Assembly: GCA_964469265.1 (NCBI GenBank)
Contig: CAYXYF010000014.1
Span: 1 to 59,531 of the forward strand
Reading direction: 5' to 3'
DNA from: JAEYZS01 sp964469265
GTDB lineage: Bacteria > Bdellovibrionota > Bdellovibrionia > Bdellovibrionales > JAEYZS01
Length of the DNA: 59,531 bases
Below the pieces are notes generated by a model. The model searched no databases. It had not been told where the DNA came from and worked only from the letters and a program-made list of their open reading frames with translations. This document shows, piece after piece, positions 6,770 through 15,408 of this stretch (positions are counted from its first letter, which is position 1; each line of letters starts with the position of its first letter). A program made the position numbers and the translations under genes.

Positions 6770-8050
6770 ATGAAAAATAAAAGCAAGTACTTAAAACTAT
6801 TAACAATTGTTGGTCTGTCTTTGCTCCTCGGGGCTGGGACTGGTTTTTACTATTATAATTCTTCATCAAGCGAGACCCTTGCTTCAGTTGAGGAGGCTGC
6901 GGAAGAGACCGTTCGAGTCCCCGTTGAAGTCGCCTACCCTTACGTGTTTAAACGAAACACAACTTTTTTCAGTTCTTTAAGAGATCTCGATATTCCTGGT
7001 AGCACGATTCACTCGATGGTTGAGGCCACTAAGCCTGTGCATAATCTTTCTTTGGTTCGACCAGGTGATCGATACCAAGTGTTTTACGATGCTAATAATG
7101 AAATTGAAGGTCTTCATATTCGTCTTTCACCAATCAATACAGTGAAAATTTCCAGAGTTGGTGTCACTTGGCAAGCGGAGAAAACTGAAGAACCCGTCGA
7201 TATTCAAGTCGTTACTTATTCAGGCATCGTAAAGAGCAGTCTGTGGGAATCTGCTGTTAACGCGAAGATGGATCCAAACCTTATTGCTGAGCTTGCAGAA
7301 ATATTTGCGTGGGAAGTCGACTTCTCAAGAGAAGTTCAAGTCGATGATCGTTGGAGACTTACCGTTGAGCAAAAGCTCGTTCAAGGAGAACCAATTGGAT
7401 GGGGCTCTATCCTTGCTGCAGAGTATGAGAACACAGGAACAGTTCATAGGGCAGCCCTCTTCAGACACGAAGGTAAAAATCTTGGTTACTTTGCTCCAGA
7501 CGGAACAAGCTTAAGAAAGATGTTTTTAAAGAGCCCTTTAAAGTTTGGAAGAATCAGTTCAAGATTTAATCGAGCGAGATTTCATCCGATTTTAAAAACA
7601 AGACGTCCGCACCTTGGCGTTGATTACGCTGCTCCCATCGGAACACCAATTAGAGCAGTTGGTGATGGCCGAGTGACTTTTGCACGCTGGAGCGGTGGCG
7701 GCGGTAAAGTATTAAAGATTCGCCACAACGGTACCTATCAAACTGCGTATAAACACCTGAATGGTTTTGCTCGCGGGATCCGACCAGGAACTCGCGTAAA
7801 GCAAGGACAAATCATCGGATACGTCGGTAATACAGGTATGTCGACAGGACCGCACTTGCATTTTGAATTCTATCAGAACGGAACATTCGTAGATCCACTA
7901 GGAAAGAAGTTCCCGTCAGCAGACCCAGTTCCGCGAGAACACTTGGAACAGTTTAAAGCTGAATCTGAAATCCTTCTTGCAGCTCTACCTATTTGGGAAA
8001 CAGACAAAATCACACAGCTTGAGCCCCAAGAAATGGGAAATAACAACTAA
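6770..8050 (+). CDS. M23-family peptidoglycan DD-endopeptidase (MepM/Csd3-like)
   Basis: A periplasmic, membrane-anchored cell-wall hydrolase of 426 aa. It has an N-terminal anchor (LLTIVGLSLLLGAGTGFYYY), an OapA/Csd3-type middle domain (VRPGDRYQVFYD and a dimer-like repeat with VVTYSGIVKSSLW), and a C-terminal LytM domain. The zinc ligands are in RPHLGVDYAAPIGTP (H and D) and GPHLHFEFYQNG (HxH). Such enzymes cut peptide cross-links between glycan strands. The frame extends to a GTG at 6707 (447 aa). Neither start has a clear ribosome binding site; I chose 6770 because the anchor begins there. A palindromic segment (GGTCTACACGTAGAC) sits just before it. Confidence 0.9.
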   Translation: MKNKSKYLKLLTIVGLSLLLGAGTGFYYYNSSSSETLASVEEAAEETVRVPVEVAYPYVFKRNTTFFSSLRDLDIPGSTIHSMVEATKPVHNLSLVRPGDRYQVFYDANNEIEGLHIRLSPINTVKISRVGVTWQAEKTEEPVDIQVVTYSGIVKSSLWESAVNAKMDPNLIAELAEIFAWEVDFSREVQVDDRWRLTVEQKLVQGEPIGWGSILAAEYENTGTVHRAALFRHEGKNLGYFAPDGTSLRKMFLKSPLKFGRISSRFNRARFHPILKTRRPHLGVDYAAPIGTPIRAVGDGRVTFARWSGGGGKVLKIRHNGTYQTAYKHLNGFARGIRPGTRVKQGQIIGYVGNTGMSTGPHLHFEFYQNGTFVDPLGKKFPSADPVPREHLEQFKAESEILLAALPIWETDKITQLEPQEMGNNN

Positions 8051-8073
8051 GAGTTAAAAAAACTTCTGAAGGC

Positions 8074-8107
8074 AAAAAAAAAGCGTTGATCACTCAACGC
8101 TTTTTTT
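8074..8107. terminator. Bidirectional intrinsic terminator
   Basis: The stem AGCGTTGA/TCAACGCT is flanked by A-runs and T-runs on both sides and lies between convergent genes: the M23 peptidase (plus) and the small secreted protein (minus). Confidence 0.88.
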
Positions 8108-8128
8108 ATTTTTACTAAAAATCTGTGA

Positions 8129-8530
8129 TTACAGAGTCGATGTGCAGTACATTTTTATCGTTCTCACATCACCAGTTGTTTGGTTTATAAAATCAATAAA
8201 AAGCGCGTCTTTTTCAATATTACGTGGAATTAACATTTTAAAATCTTCTACTTGAAACACATCTACTTGTCTTTGGGTTTCAGCAACACCTGTTAGGAGT
8301 ACTCCCTGATTCGTTCCTTGAGAAGTTCTAACCTCAAGGTAAGTCGTTGTTGTTTTCTTTAACGAGCCATCTTTCTGGATGACGTGATCCCGCATGATGT
8401 AGTCCTTGCCGTCCTCAACTAGTTTATATAGACCGTTTCCCACTGCTGAGTTGCATGAAATAACTGATTGTTCGGCTTGCGCAGCACCTGCTAATAACAT
8501 AACTGTTAAAGCGATAAAAAGATTTTTCAT
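8129..8530 (-). CDS. Small secreted protein of unknown function
   Basis: A 133-aa exported protein. The signal peptide MKNLFIALTVMLLAGAAQA precedes a beta-rich domain with two cysteines (one in SCNSAVGNG near the mature N terminus, one in MYCTSTL at the C terminus) that may form a disulfide. No family is recognised. The ATG at 8530 has AAGGTGG about 9 bases upstream; a GTG at 8542 is a less likely start. Confidence 0.65.
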   Translation of the reverse strand: MKNLFIALTVMLLAGAAQAEQSVISCNSAVGNGLYKLVEDGKDYIMRDHVIQKDGSLKKTTTTYLEVRTSQGTNQGVLLTGVAETQRQVDVFQVEDFKMLIPRNIEKDALFIDFINQTTGDVRTIKMYCTSTL

Positions 8531-8678
8531 AAATATAGCCACCTTTCTAAAACTTAGTATTTAGTGATTTAATATTACGTCTAAAGTTATACCCTATCTA
8601 ACCCACATCCTGAGAAAGTTTTAACAATATTTGTAATTAACACCCACTCTGACAAGATCCTAACAGGGGGTGTGACAT

Positions 8679-9287
8679 TTATGGGTTTAATCTAACCTGC
8701 TTCCAGCCCGATTTGTCTAAGATGTAGACGAATCGGTTATGGAGCCTTCCAGGCTCTAACATCCAAAATTCAAAAAGATCGGGCACCACACGATAGCCAC
8801 CCCAATGTGGCGGACACGGAACGTCTTTATCAGCAAACTTTTCTTCAAATTCTTGGCGCCTGAGTTCTAGTTCATCCCGTGATCCCAGAGGCCGGCTTTG
8901 AAGCGAAGCCCATGCGCCAATTTGGCTCTCTCGCGGACGGGTTGCAAAATACTTTTCAGACTCTTCCCTGCTGACCTTTTGAACCCCTCCTTCCACTCGG
9001 ATTTGAAGCTCTAAAGTTTTCCAATGAAAGGTTAGAGCCGCAATGGGGTGAGAGTCTAAATCCTTGGCCTTATTGCTTTCGTAGTTCGTAAAAAAAGTAA
9101 GCCCCCCGCTAGACATTCCTTTATAGAGGACCACGCGGCCGTGCGGCCTGTTGAACCTTCCAAACGTCGCAAGATGCATAGCTGTGGGCTCGATTTCATC
9201 TGACTCATTGGCTTTTTGAAACCAAACTTCAAACTCGGCGAAGGGATCAATATTAGGAACATAATCCGCAGGAAAAGTCGTATTCAT
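8679..9287 (-). CDS. pdxH: Pyridoxamine 5'-phosphate oxidase
   Basis: This FMN enzyme oxidises pyridoxamine/pyridoxine 5'-phosphate to pyridoxal 5'-phosphate in the cytoplasm, the last step of vitamin B6 synthesis and salvage. The 202-aa protein has the family's segments in order: DPFAEFEVWF at the N terminus, then GRVVLYKG and FFTNYESNKAKDL (FMN phosphate contact), QIRVEGGVQKVS, ATRPRESQIGAWAS with the RxxxS-Q-GAW signature, and WGGYRVVPDLFEFW. It closes with the typical W-x5-RLNP tail. The open frame starts at 9317 inside the preceding terminator, so the ATG at 9287 is used. No strong ribosome binding site is visible. Confidence 0.93.
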   Translation of the reverse strand: MNTTFPADYVPNIDPFAEFEVWFQKANESDEIEPTAMHLATFGRFNRPHGRVVLYKGMSSGGLTFFTNYESNKAKDLDSHPIAALTFHWKTLELQIRVEGGVQKVSREESEKYFATRPRESQIGAWASLQSRPLGSRDELELRRQEFEEKFADKDVPCPPHWGGYRVVPDLFEFWMLEPGRLHNRFVYILDKSGWKQVRLNP

Positions 9288-9303
9288 GGCGGCAGTATAA
9301 AAC

Positions 9304-9331
9304 AAAAAAGCCAGCAATCAAGCCAGCTTTT
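9304..9331 (-). terminator. Intrinsic terminator between rpsD and pdxH
   Basis: On the minus strand AAAAGCTGGC pairs with GCTGGCTTTT (10 bp, two G-U) around loop TTGATT, followed by U residues. It should end the ribosomal-protein transcript. The pdxH ATG lies only 17 bases further. Confidence 0.72.
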
Positions 9332-9413
9332 CAAAAATAAAAATACAATAGAATATTGAACGAAGAGATTTTTGTTCGCAGCGAGGCGCAAGGTAAGTTT
9401 AAACCAGAGCGTG

Positions 9414-9433
9414 CCGCCGCAACGAAGCGGCGG
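9414..9433 (-). other. GC-rich hairpin after rpsD
   Basis: A perfect 7-bp stem CCGCCGC/GCGGCGG has a 6-base loop, 16 bases past the rpsD stop. There is no U-run, so it is not an intrinsic terminator. It may protect the mRNA 3' end. It stands out in an AT-rich neighbourhood. Confidence 0.5.
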
Positions 9434-9448
9434 ACAAAAAGATCGAGT

Positions 9449-10072
9449 TTAAACGGATTTGGCTGCGTAGTACTCTGTGAATAGACCCGCATCAAATGGA
9501 AATGGAATGTGTTCCAATCCTGGAGTGCTAATTACAGTTCCGTTGATATCTGCTTCTCCACCTTCTTTTCTGAGGTAGTCAGCGAGCTCAAGTCTTGGGC
9601 TATCTTTAACTTGTAGGTAGTTTTGGCAAGCCATGCCTTTAGCAGTTAAAGTGACTTTGTCACCTTGCTTAAGGACCATCGAAGCTGTTCTAGCTTTTTT
9701 GCCATTAACCATGACATGACCATGTGAGCACATTTGTCTTGCAGCCAAAATGGATGGCGCAAAGCCAAGTCTAAACACGACGTTATCTAGACGTGTTTCA
9801 AGCATTCCAATAAGTTTAGCTGTCCAGTTAGAGCTTTGACCCATTTTTGCGTGGCCAATGAATCTCTTTAATTGCTTCTCGGTGATGACATAGTGAGCTC
9901 TTACTTTTTGCTTTTCTTCTAATCGCAAAGCGTAGTCAGAGTATTTTTTTCTTTTGTTCCCGTGTTGTCCTGGTGGATATGGTTTTCTCGCCAAAGCACC
10001 TGGCTTTCCAAGGCCTGGAAGTTCAACGCCTAAACGTCTTTGCAATTTGAAACGCGCAGTAATTCTTTTCAT
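9449..10072 (-). CDS. rpsD: 30S ribosomal protein S4
   Basis: S4 binds 16S rRNA, nucleates assembly of the 30S body and often autoregulates its operon. The 207-aa protein shows the family's N-terminal core (FKLQRRLGVELPGL, then KYSDYALRLEEKQKVRAHY) and the S4 RNA-binding domain ETRLDNVVFRLGFAPSILAARQMCSHGHVMVNG. It lacks the zinc-binding cysteines of C+ S4 variants. It stands apart from the usual S13-S11-S4-rpoA cluster, next to greA and DUF1232 genes on the same strand, so this is a dispersed rpsD copy. Confidence 0.97.
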   Translation of the reverse strand: MKRITARFKLQRRLGVELPGLGKPGALARKPYPPGQHGNKRKKYSDYALRLEEKQKVRAHYVITEKQLKRFIGHAKMGQSSNWTAKLIGMLETRLDNVVFRLGFAPSILAARQMCSHGHVMVNGKKARTASMVLKQGDKVTLTAKGMACQNYLQVKDSPRLELADYLRKEGGEADINGTVISTPGLEHIPFPFDAGLFTEYYAAKSV

Positions 10073-10200
10073 TAAAATTCCTCTAATTTAAAGTTGTTGT
10101 AGTTTCTAAGGCCAGCAGCCAGCAGGGTCCCAACTATTCAACTTCTTCTTTAGTCTGAAGAAGAGTTTTTATCCGCAGCGGGTTATGAAGTCAAAAGTTT

Positions 10201-10596
10201 TTACTCGGATTGGTCGTCTTTTTTACTGTCATCTTGCGGACTTGAGCCATCTAGCTGGTCAAATGCTCGATTGGAGAGATAGCGGTAGGTCAGTCCTATA
10301 ACGGACATATCATCCAAGAAGCCCAAAATCGGAGTAATATCAGGTATTAAGTCAAAAGGGTTAATGAAGTACAATAAGGCGCCAATGATTATGGCCTTAT
10401 CTCTTCCTTTGAGCTGTCCTGAAATTAAGAGGTCGTAAATTTTTTCAATTTGGTGACCGAAACCAATCGCCCGTTTGTTCTTCTTAAAGTAATGGACGAA
10501 TCGTTTTCTAACGATCTCTTCTGACCCTGGTTTAGAGCCTGCCTTAAAGAGTTTATCTTTTATCTCTTGCTCTTTTTTCGGATCATCAGAGTTCAT
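10201..10596 (-). CDS. DUF1232 (YkvA-like) small membrane protein
   Basis: A 131-aa protein. The middle part has the DUF1232 core: GRDKAIIIGALLYFINPFDLIPDITPILGFLDD, a hydrophobic hairpin with the family motif Y-x2-xPxDLIPD followed by GxxDD. Both termini are charged and hydrophilic, and the C terminus is very acidic/basic (QDDSKKDDQSE). The domain's function is unknown; it is thought to sit at membranes. It starts 12 bases after the greA stop, with AAGGTAGG before the ATG, so it is likely co-transcribed with greA. Confidence 0.85.
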   Translation of the reverse strand: MNSDDPKKEQEIKDKLFKAGSKPGSEEIVRKRFVHYFKKNKRAIGFGHQIEKIYDLLISGQLKGRDKAIIIGALLYFINPFDLIPDITPILGFLDDMSVIGLTYRYLSNRAFDQLDGSSPQDDSKKDDQSE

Positions 10597-10608
10597 AAAA
10601 CCTACCTT

Positions 10609-11088
10609 CTATTGAAAGTACACCTTTAAAATTTCATACTCTTTATCAGAGTTTGGAGCTCTTACTTCGCAAATATCTCCAACTTTTTTGCCGATCAACG
10701 ACCGCGCAAGTGGCGACATTAGTGATAATCGGCCTTGTTGAACATCAGCTTCCTCGGGTCCTACAATTTGATAAGTGACTTTTTTATCTTCTTCAACATC
10801 CACTAGATCAACGGTTGCACCAAAGATAACCTTATCGGATTTTAACTTTGCTGTGTCGATGACTTCTGCGCCTGCAATTCTACTTTGAATCTCTTGCATG
10901 CGTGCCTCAATCCAACCTTGACGTTCTTTAGCTGCATCGTAATCTGCGTTCTCAGATAGGTCTCCCATTTCTCTAGCCGCCTCGATAGCTTTGATCACGG
11001 CTGGGCGCTCAACTTGTAGCAATCTCTTAAGCTCTTCTTCAAGCTTCTGTTTGCCTCTTAGAGTAATCGGAATATTAGTGTCTTTCAT
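10609..11088 (-). CDS. greA: Transcript cleavage/elongation factor GreA
   Basis: GreA enters the RNA polymerase secondary channel and triggers cleavage of backtracked RNA. The protein has the usual order: N-terminal coiled coil with the acidic tip MGDLSENADYDAAKERQGWIE (the catalytic Asp/Glu lie in DLSENADY), then the FKBP-like C-terminal domain with ATVDLVDVEEDKKVTYQIVG and SPLARSLIGKKVGD. Two ATGs are adjacent (11091 and 11088); I use the second because AGGAG lies 6 bases from it. DUF1232 follows directly. The identity is firm. Confidence 0.96.
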   Translation of the reverse strand: MKDTNIPITLRGKQKLEEELKRLLQVERPAVIKAIEAAREMGDLSENADYDAAKERQGWIEARMQEIQSRIAGAEVIDTAKLKSDKVIFGATVDLVDVEEDKKVTYQIVGPEEADVQQGRLSLMSPLARSLIGKKVGDICEVRAPNSDKEYEILKVYFQ

Positions 11089-11228
11089 CATAAACTCCTA
11101 CACATTGTCGAAGGGATCGTTTATAGTCAATTTCATTAGTAACTTCAACCAATTAATTCGCACCTAAACTATTGATATTTTAGGGATTGCTAACGATGGA
11201 TTAGAAAACATGGATAACGGACCCCAGA

Positions 11229-12578
11229 ATGACTTTAAATTCAATGAACATATCCATCATCAAGCGACTCCTTGGGGGCAAGAACAGTAGATCTCTACAT
11301 AGTATTCTTTTACGGATTCAGCCTGCCGACCTTTGCCAATTATTTAATATTTTAAATGACCATGAAGAGCGCCACCTGCTCGATGCCTTGATCGCCATCG
11401 ATATGGCAGCGGAAACTCTTATTGAACTTCCAGAAAATCAACTCAGCGATTTTTTGGATAACTTAAATGATAAGACAATTTTGTCCATTATCCTTAAAGC
11501 ACCCGAGGACTATACCACCCACTTCTTAAATCTGCTCGACGACGACCGCAAACACACTCTGCTAGATCAAATCCCACAACCAAAACGCACGCGAGTTTTG
11601 CAGCTTATGAATTATCCCGAGGAGTCTGCAGGACGGCTTATGACGACGGACGTGTTCACGTTGCCAATCCAACTTACAGCACAAGAAGCCATTGAAAGAA
11701 TTCGCTCGCGCGCTGAGGAAATGTCGATTTACTACATTTATTGCGTCGATGAAAACAATCGCCTCGCTGGTGTGCTCTCACTTCGCGAGCTTGTCAGTGC
11801 ACCCGCACACACGCCCCTGAATAATCTTGTGAAAAAGGACATCTTAACTGTGTCCACGCACTCAAACGAGGCCGAAGTTGCTCAGGTTGTTAGCCATTAT
11901 GACTTTATTGCAGTTCCTGTTATTGACGAAAACAACGCGCTTAAAGGTATTGTCACAGTTGATGATGTTGTCGACATTGTTCAAGAGCAAGCAACCGCAG
12001 ATATTTATGCTAGCGCTGGTCTTCAAGAAGACGATAAGGTTTATAGCTCCGTGGCCTTCTCTGTAAAAAACAGAGTTCCGTGGATATTACTCAACCTTAT
12101 GACGGCAACCATTGCAGGTAGCGTGATGGCTGCCTTTGAAGAAACCATGGGTCAACTCATTATGTTGGCAGCGCTCAGTACGATCGTCTCAGGTGTGAGC
12201 GGCAACACTGGAACACAATCTCTAACTGTGGTCACTCGAGGTCTAGCTATTGGAGACTTTAACTTTATCACTCGTGCCCGCGCAATCATGAAGGAAGTCT
12301 CTGTTGGGGCTCTAATGGGCGTTATCGTAGGAATTTGCTCAGCCATCGTGGTTTACTTGTGGAAGGGCAATACGGTTGTTTCGCTTATTATTTGCTTTAC
12401 AATGATTTTGAATTCCATCGTAGCAACACTTCTGGGCTGTGTGATTCCGCTCTTTTTGAAAAAAATGAAAGTGGATCCAGCTTCTGGGAGCAGTGTATTA
12501 TTGACCTTCGTAACTGATTGCTTTGGGTTTTTCACCTTCCTAGGTATTGCTACGCTTGCACTAAGATATTTCGCATAA
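11229..12578 (+). CDS. mgtE: Magnesium transporter MgtE
   Basis: An inner-membrane Mg2+ channel gated by cytoplasmic Mg2+. At 449 aa it has the full MgtE layout: an N-terminal helical superhelix (about residues 15-130), paired CBS domains (about 135-260, with YYIYCVDENNRLAGVLSLREL and FIAVPVIDENNALKGIVTVDDV), the plug helix, and a five-helix pore domain starting NRVPWILLNLMTATIAGSV. The pore signature SGNTGTQSLTVVTRGLA and the closing segment DPASGSSVLLTFVTD carry the conserved Mg2+-contacting residues. No M-box leader was seen upstream. nrnA follows after 12 bases. Confidence 0.95.
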   Translation: MTLNSMNISIIKRLLGGKNSRSLHSILLRIQPADLCQLFNILNDHEERHLLDALIAIDMAAETLIELPENQLSDFLDNLNDKTILSIILKAPEDYTTHFLNLLDDDRKHTLLDQIPQPKRTRVLQLMNYPEESAGRLMTTDVFTLPIQLTAQEAIERIRSRAEEMSIYYIYCVDENNRLAGVLSLRELVSAPAHTPLNNLVKKDILTVSTHSNEAEVAQVVSHYDFIAVPVIDENNALKGIVTVDDVVDIVQEQATADIYASAGLQEDDKVYSSVAFSVKNRVPWILLNLMTATIAGSVMAAFEETMGQLIMLAALSTIVSGVSGNTGTQSLTVVTRGLAIGDFNFITRARAIMKEVSVGALMGVIVGICSAIVVYLWKGNTVVSLIICFTMILNSIVATLLGCVIPLFLKKMKVDPASGSSVLLTFVTDCFGFFTFLGIATLALRYFA

Positions 12579-12590
12579 TACAATTTTTAG

Positions 12591-13601
12591 ATGTCAGCAA
12601 ATCTCACTCAAATTGTTAAACTGATCCAAGACGCAGAGTCTATTTTGCTTTCGACTCATAAAGAGCCCGATGGTGATGGCCTCGGCGCTCAGATAGCCCT
12701 TTACTATGCACTTAAGAAAATCGGAAAAAACGTTCGCATCTTAAACGTGGACACATCGGCCCAGAAGTACGATTCCCTAATCCCTGAAAACTTAATTCAG
12801 GTTTTTAATGGTCCCCATGACAAAGTCGATCAAACTGACATTGCACTCATCCTCGATACAAATGACCGAAGACTTTTAGATACACTCTTTGTGAAACTTG
12901 AAGTCACTTGCAAGAACATTGCTTTTATCGACCACCACCCTATCTTAGTGAACGGACCAAAGCCGTCCGACATTTCTGTGATCGATGAAAAGGCTGCCAG
13001 TACTGGAGAAATTGCTTTTAATCTAATTAAAAGACTCAATATTCCCCTAGATAAAAATATTGCAGAAGCCCTTTATATGTCCTTGGTTTTTGACACTCAC
13101 CTTTTCCGCTTTATAAGAAACTCTCCCAACACACATCTTATCGCGGCGGAGTTGTTAGGACACAATATCAATGCCGAAGCAATTCACCGAGCTATATTTG
13201 GAGACTTTACGAAAAGTAAATTGATGTTCAATGCAAAAGCACTTAACAGTGTTGAGTTCCACTGCAACGATCAAATTGCATATTTACTTTTTTACGAAAA
13301 AGACCTTGAGGCCCTCGGCCTTAACAAAGACCATACAAAAGACATCATCGACACCATAATGAACATTGATACCATCGAAGCCGCGCTTGTGGTCCGAGAG
13401 ATTGTTCCCAAAGAATTTAAACTCAGTTTCCGAAGCAAAGGAAAGGTTGAAGTCTTAAAAGTTGCTGAAGAATTTGGTGGCGGCGGACATCGTTACGCTG
13501 CAGGCTCTTACGCTCGAGGCGATCTTGAAGACATTAAAATTAAATCCATCAACTACATCGCACAACAATTAGAAGGCCTCAAAAATGGCACAAAAGCCTA
13601 A
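12591..13601 (+). CDS. nrnA: DHH/DHHA1 phosphoesterase (NrnA-like nanoRNase/pAp phosphatase)
   Basis: NrnA-type enzymes degrade 2-5-mer RNAs and dephosphorylate pAp in the cytoplasm using Mn2+. The 336-aa protein has the DHH motifs: THKEPDGDGLGAQ (motif I), LILDTNDRRLL (motif II), FIDHHP (motif III, DHH) and a later Asp in SLVFDTHLF. A DHHA1 domain ends in EEFGGGGHRYAAGSY, the nucleotide-binding glycine motif. It is placed right behind mgtE. Its 3' end overlaps the BFD-like gene by 17 bases in another frame. Which of the two activities dominates cannot be read from sequence. Confidence 0.9.
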   Translation: MSANLTQIVKLIQDAESILLSTHKEPDGDGLGAQIALYYALKKIGKNVRILNVDTSAQKYDSLIPENLIQVFNGPHDKVDQTDIALILDTNDRRLLDTLFVKLEVTCKNIAFIDHHPILVNGPKPSDISVIDEKAASTGEIAFNLIKRLNIPLDKNIAEALYMSLVFDTHLFRFIRNSPNTHLIAAELLGHNINAEAIHRAIFGDFTKSKLMFNAKALNSVEFHCNDQIAYLLFYEKDLEALGLNKDHTKDIIDTIMNIDTIEAALVVREIVPKEFKLSFRSKGKVEVLKVAEEFGGGGHRYAAGSYARGDLEDIKIKSINYIAQQLEGLKNGTKA

Positions 13602-13812
13602 AAAAGAGATTGTCTGCTATTGTAACAATATCCCAAAAGACGTCATAGAAACAGCCATAAGAAACGGTGCAGATACTCTTAATAAGATTTTTGATGAAAC
13701 TTCAGCTGGCATCGGCGCCTGCGGCGGCTCGTGCAGAGTCAAACTTCACCAGATGCTAGAAAGTTACAAAAAAGACGGCACCTTTCCAGTAACTCTTATA
13801 AAGCGAAAGTAG
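13585..13812 (+). CDS. BFD-like [2Fe-2S]-binding protein
   Basis: A 75-aa protein with the fold of bacterioferritin-associated ferredoxin. It has an N-terminal CYC (the C-x-C pair), helices with IPKDVIETAIRNGADTLNKIF, then GACGGSCRVKLHQML for the second Cys pair. The second pair is spaced CxxxC here, whereas E. coli Bfd has CxxC; this may be a subfamily trait. Such proteins bind a [2Fe-2S] cluster for electron transfer or iron release. The start codon lies inside nrnA (17-base overlap), so translation is likely coupled. It converges with the protease gene 7 bases beyond its stop. Confidence 0.83.
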   Translation: MAQKPKKEIVCYCNNIPKDVIETAIRNGADTLNKIFDETSAGIGACGGSCRVKLHQMLESYKKDGTFPVTLIKRK

Positions 13813-13819
13813 GGGCTTA

Positions 13820-15376
13820 TCATCGTGCGCCTCCGCTTGCAGGAGAATTCGGATTCGTTGGCGCCGAAGTGTTGGCGCTCGCATTTAGATATGAATCGAA
13901 GCACATATACTGAGGATTTCTTCTGCAGTTGAAGGCTTTTGCCAGTGATGGTGTTTGAATTATTATTTTTGTAGCCCTTTCCATACTCGATGGGTGTCCG
14001 TGGCTTGAAGCAGATCGCTTGTCTTCAAAATGTTGATCAAGCGCGTAGTCAAGGTCTTCATGATATAAACAGGGCGAACCAAAGATCACAGCTTTATCAA
14101 TATCAGTTTGAGGTGGGTTCTTTTGGAGGTAAGCCTCTAGGGCAATGCTTCCGAAAACGTCAGACATCGACTCGTTAATTTGTGATCTCATTAACCCAGT
14201 CCCTTCACATACAGCTTTCTCTTGCATCTCTTTAGCAATACTTCTTCTTCTTGCTTTAAGGGTCTTATTATCGAACCCTAAAGCGAGTTGATCGTATCTG
14301 GCTTCGACATTTGCAGCTAACTCAATGTCATCTGCGGTAATTTCTCGAATACCCATTTTTTTAACGAGACATTCATCTACAGTGTATAAAGGATGATCCT
14401 TCCTATCCATTCCTCGAATGTGAATGGCCCCTGTTAAAAGAGGCAGCTCGTCTGCGACGAGATACTCCTCTTTACTTTTGTATACGTTGAGAGTAGCGCG
14501 GCAGGGATCTATAGAATGTCCGAGTTCGTGACCCATCAAGGAAACAAGTTCAGCTTGCGAAGCCGCATAGTACATTGGACAAATATTAATGGTATGATCT
14601 AGAGAATAAAAACCATTCCTACTATTATTCTTACAGTGAGCATTCGTATTCACTTTCGGATCATCGCCGTGCCGAAGTTTTATAGTTTCTAATCGACCGA
14701 TAAGATTTTTCTCAAATTCGGAAAGTTTTGCGACGTCACGTCCTTTCGAGATGCTTCTAATCAACGAAGCTTTGGCTTCTCCAAATACCCGTTCCATTCT
14801 TGCTTTATTTTCGTTAACGAGTTCATCAGTACGGATACCTAAAAGACTAGCTGGTACCGAAGATTCAAGCGCAGGAGATTCTTTCATAGCTATAGATTCA
14901 AGCTCTTCGCGCTCTCGCGTAGGGAAGTCTTCAAGAAGTTTCTTTACCTCGTTCGCTGATAGAGTCCGAACTCGTGCATTTTCATCATCGCGCGGAATTG
15001 GCAATGAAACATTTCCGCCGTTCAAAGTTTTATAAGCCTGCGATGCAAAAGCCATTTTGAACTTATTGGATAATTTTATTTTTTTTTCGACTTGGGTTAA
15101 GATACCCAAGATGTGGGCTTGCCGTGAAATCTCGTCATCCACTGTGGTTACCCTCTTTACCCCGAAGGTTTCTACGTTTCCCACATGAACGGGAGGTGGA
15201 CTATAAAACGGATTTTTCCACCGAAAACCATCGCTGAGAGCCAGATACGCCTGCGCAGGGGCGGCCTTAAGAACATCGCAAGAGCGTCTAACCATTGACT
15301 CATCACACATTTTTGTTTCCGCAAACAGGTTTACCGAAAGAAGCCCTAAGGCCATTATCATTAAAGTAATTTTCAT
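13820..15376 (-). CDS. Secreted zinc metallopeptidase with HELGH motif
   Basis: A 518-aa exported protein with signal peptide MKITLMIMALGLLSVNLFA. The zinc motif is H283-E-L-G-H287, preceded by YYAASQAELVSLMG. About 115 residues later comes E402-S-M-S-D406, which matches the ExxxD of gluzincins such as M13 and supplies the third ligand. The first 240 residues are helical, charged and unlike anything I recognise. Several cysteines (C24, C33, C248, C266, C292) suggest disulfides and a periplasmic or extracellular site. The protein is short and lacks the M13 C-terminal signatures, so it may be a separate gluzincin family. It follows a small secreted-protein gene by 32 bases. Confidence 0.75.
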   Translation of the reverse strand: MKITLMIMALGLLSVNLFAETKMCDESMVRRSCDVLKAAPAQAYLALSDGFRWKNPFYSPPPVHVGNVETFGVKRVTTVDDEISRQAHILGILTQVEKKIKLSNKFKMAFASQAYKTLNGGNVSLPIPRDDENARVRTLSANEVKKLLEDFPTREREELESIAMKESPALESSVPASLLGIRTDELVNENKARMERVFGEAKASLIRSISKGRDVAKLSEFEKNLIGRLETIKLRHGDDPKVNTNAHCKNNSRNGFYSLDHTINICPMYYAASQAELVSLMGHELGHSIDPCRATLNVYKSKEEYLVADELPLLTGAIHIRGMDRKDHPLYTVDECLVKKMGIREITADDIELAANVEARYDQLALGFDNKTLKARRRSIAKEMQEKAVCEGTGLMRSQINESMSDVFGSIALEAYLQKNPPQTDIDKAVIFGSPCLYHEDLDYALDQHFEDKRSASSHGHPSSMERATKIIIQTPSLAKAFNCRRNPQYMCFDSYLNASANTSAPTNPNSPASGGAR

Positions 15377-15408
15377 AAGTGCTCCGGCAACTCTCCTACG
15401 AAAGTAAC

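Noticed and set aside
10141..10180. Terminator between rpsD and DUF1232
   Set aside because: A CTTCTTC/GAAGAAG stem has a T-run only on the plus strand, opposite to the genes.
11092..11228. M-box Mg2+ riboswitch before mgtE
   Set aside because: The leader is too short and no conserved M-box segments were seen.
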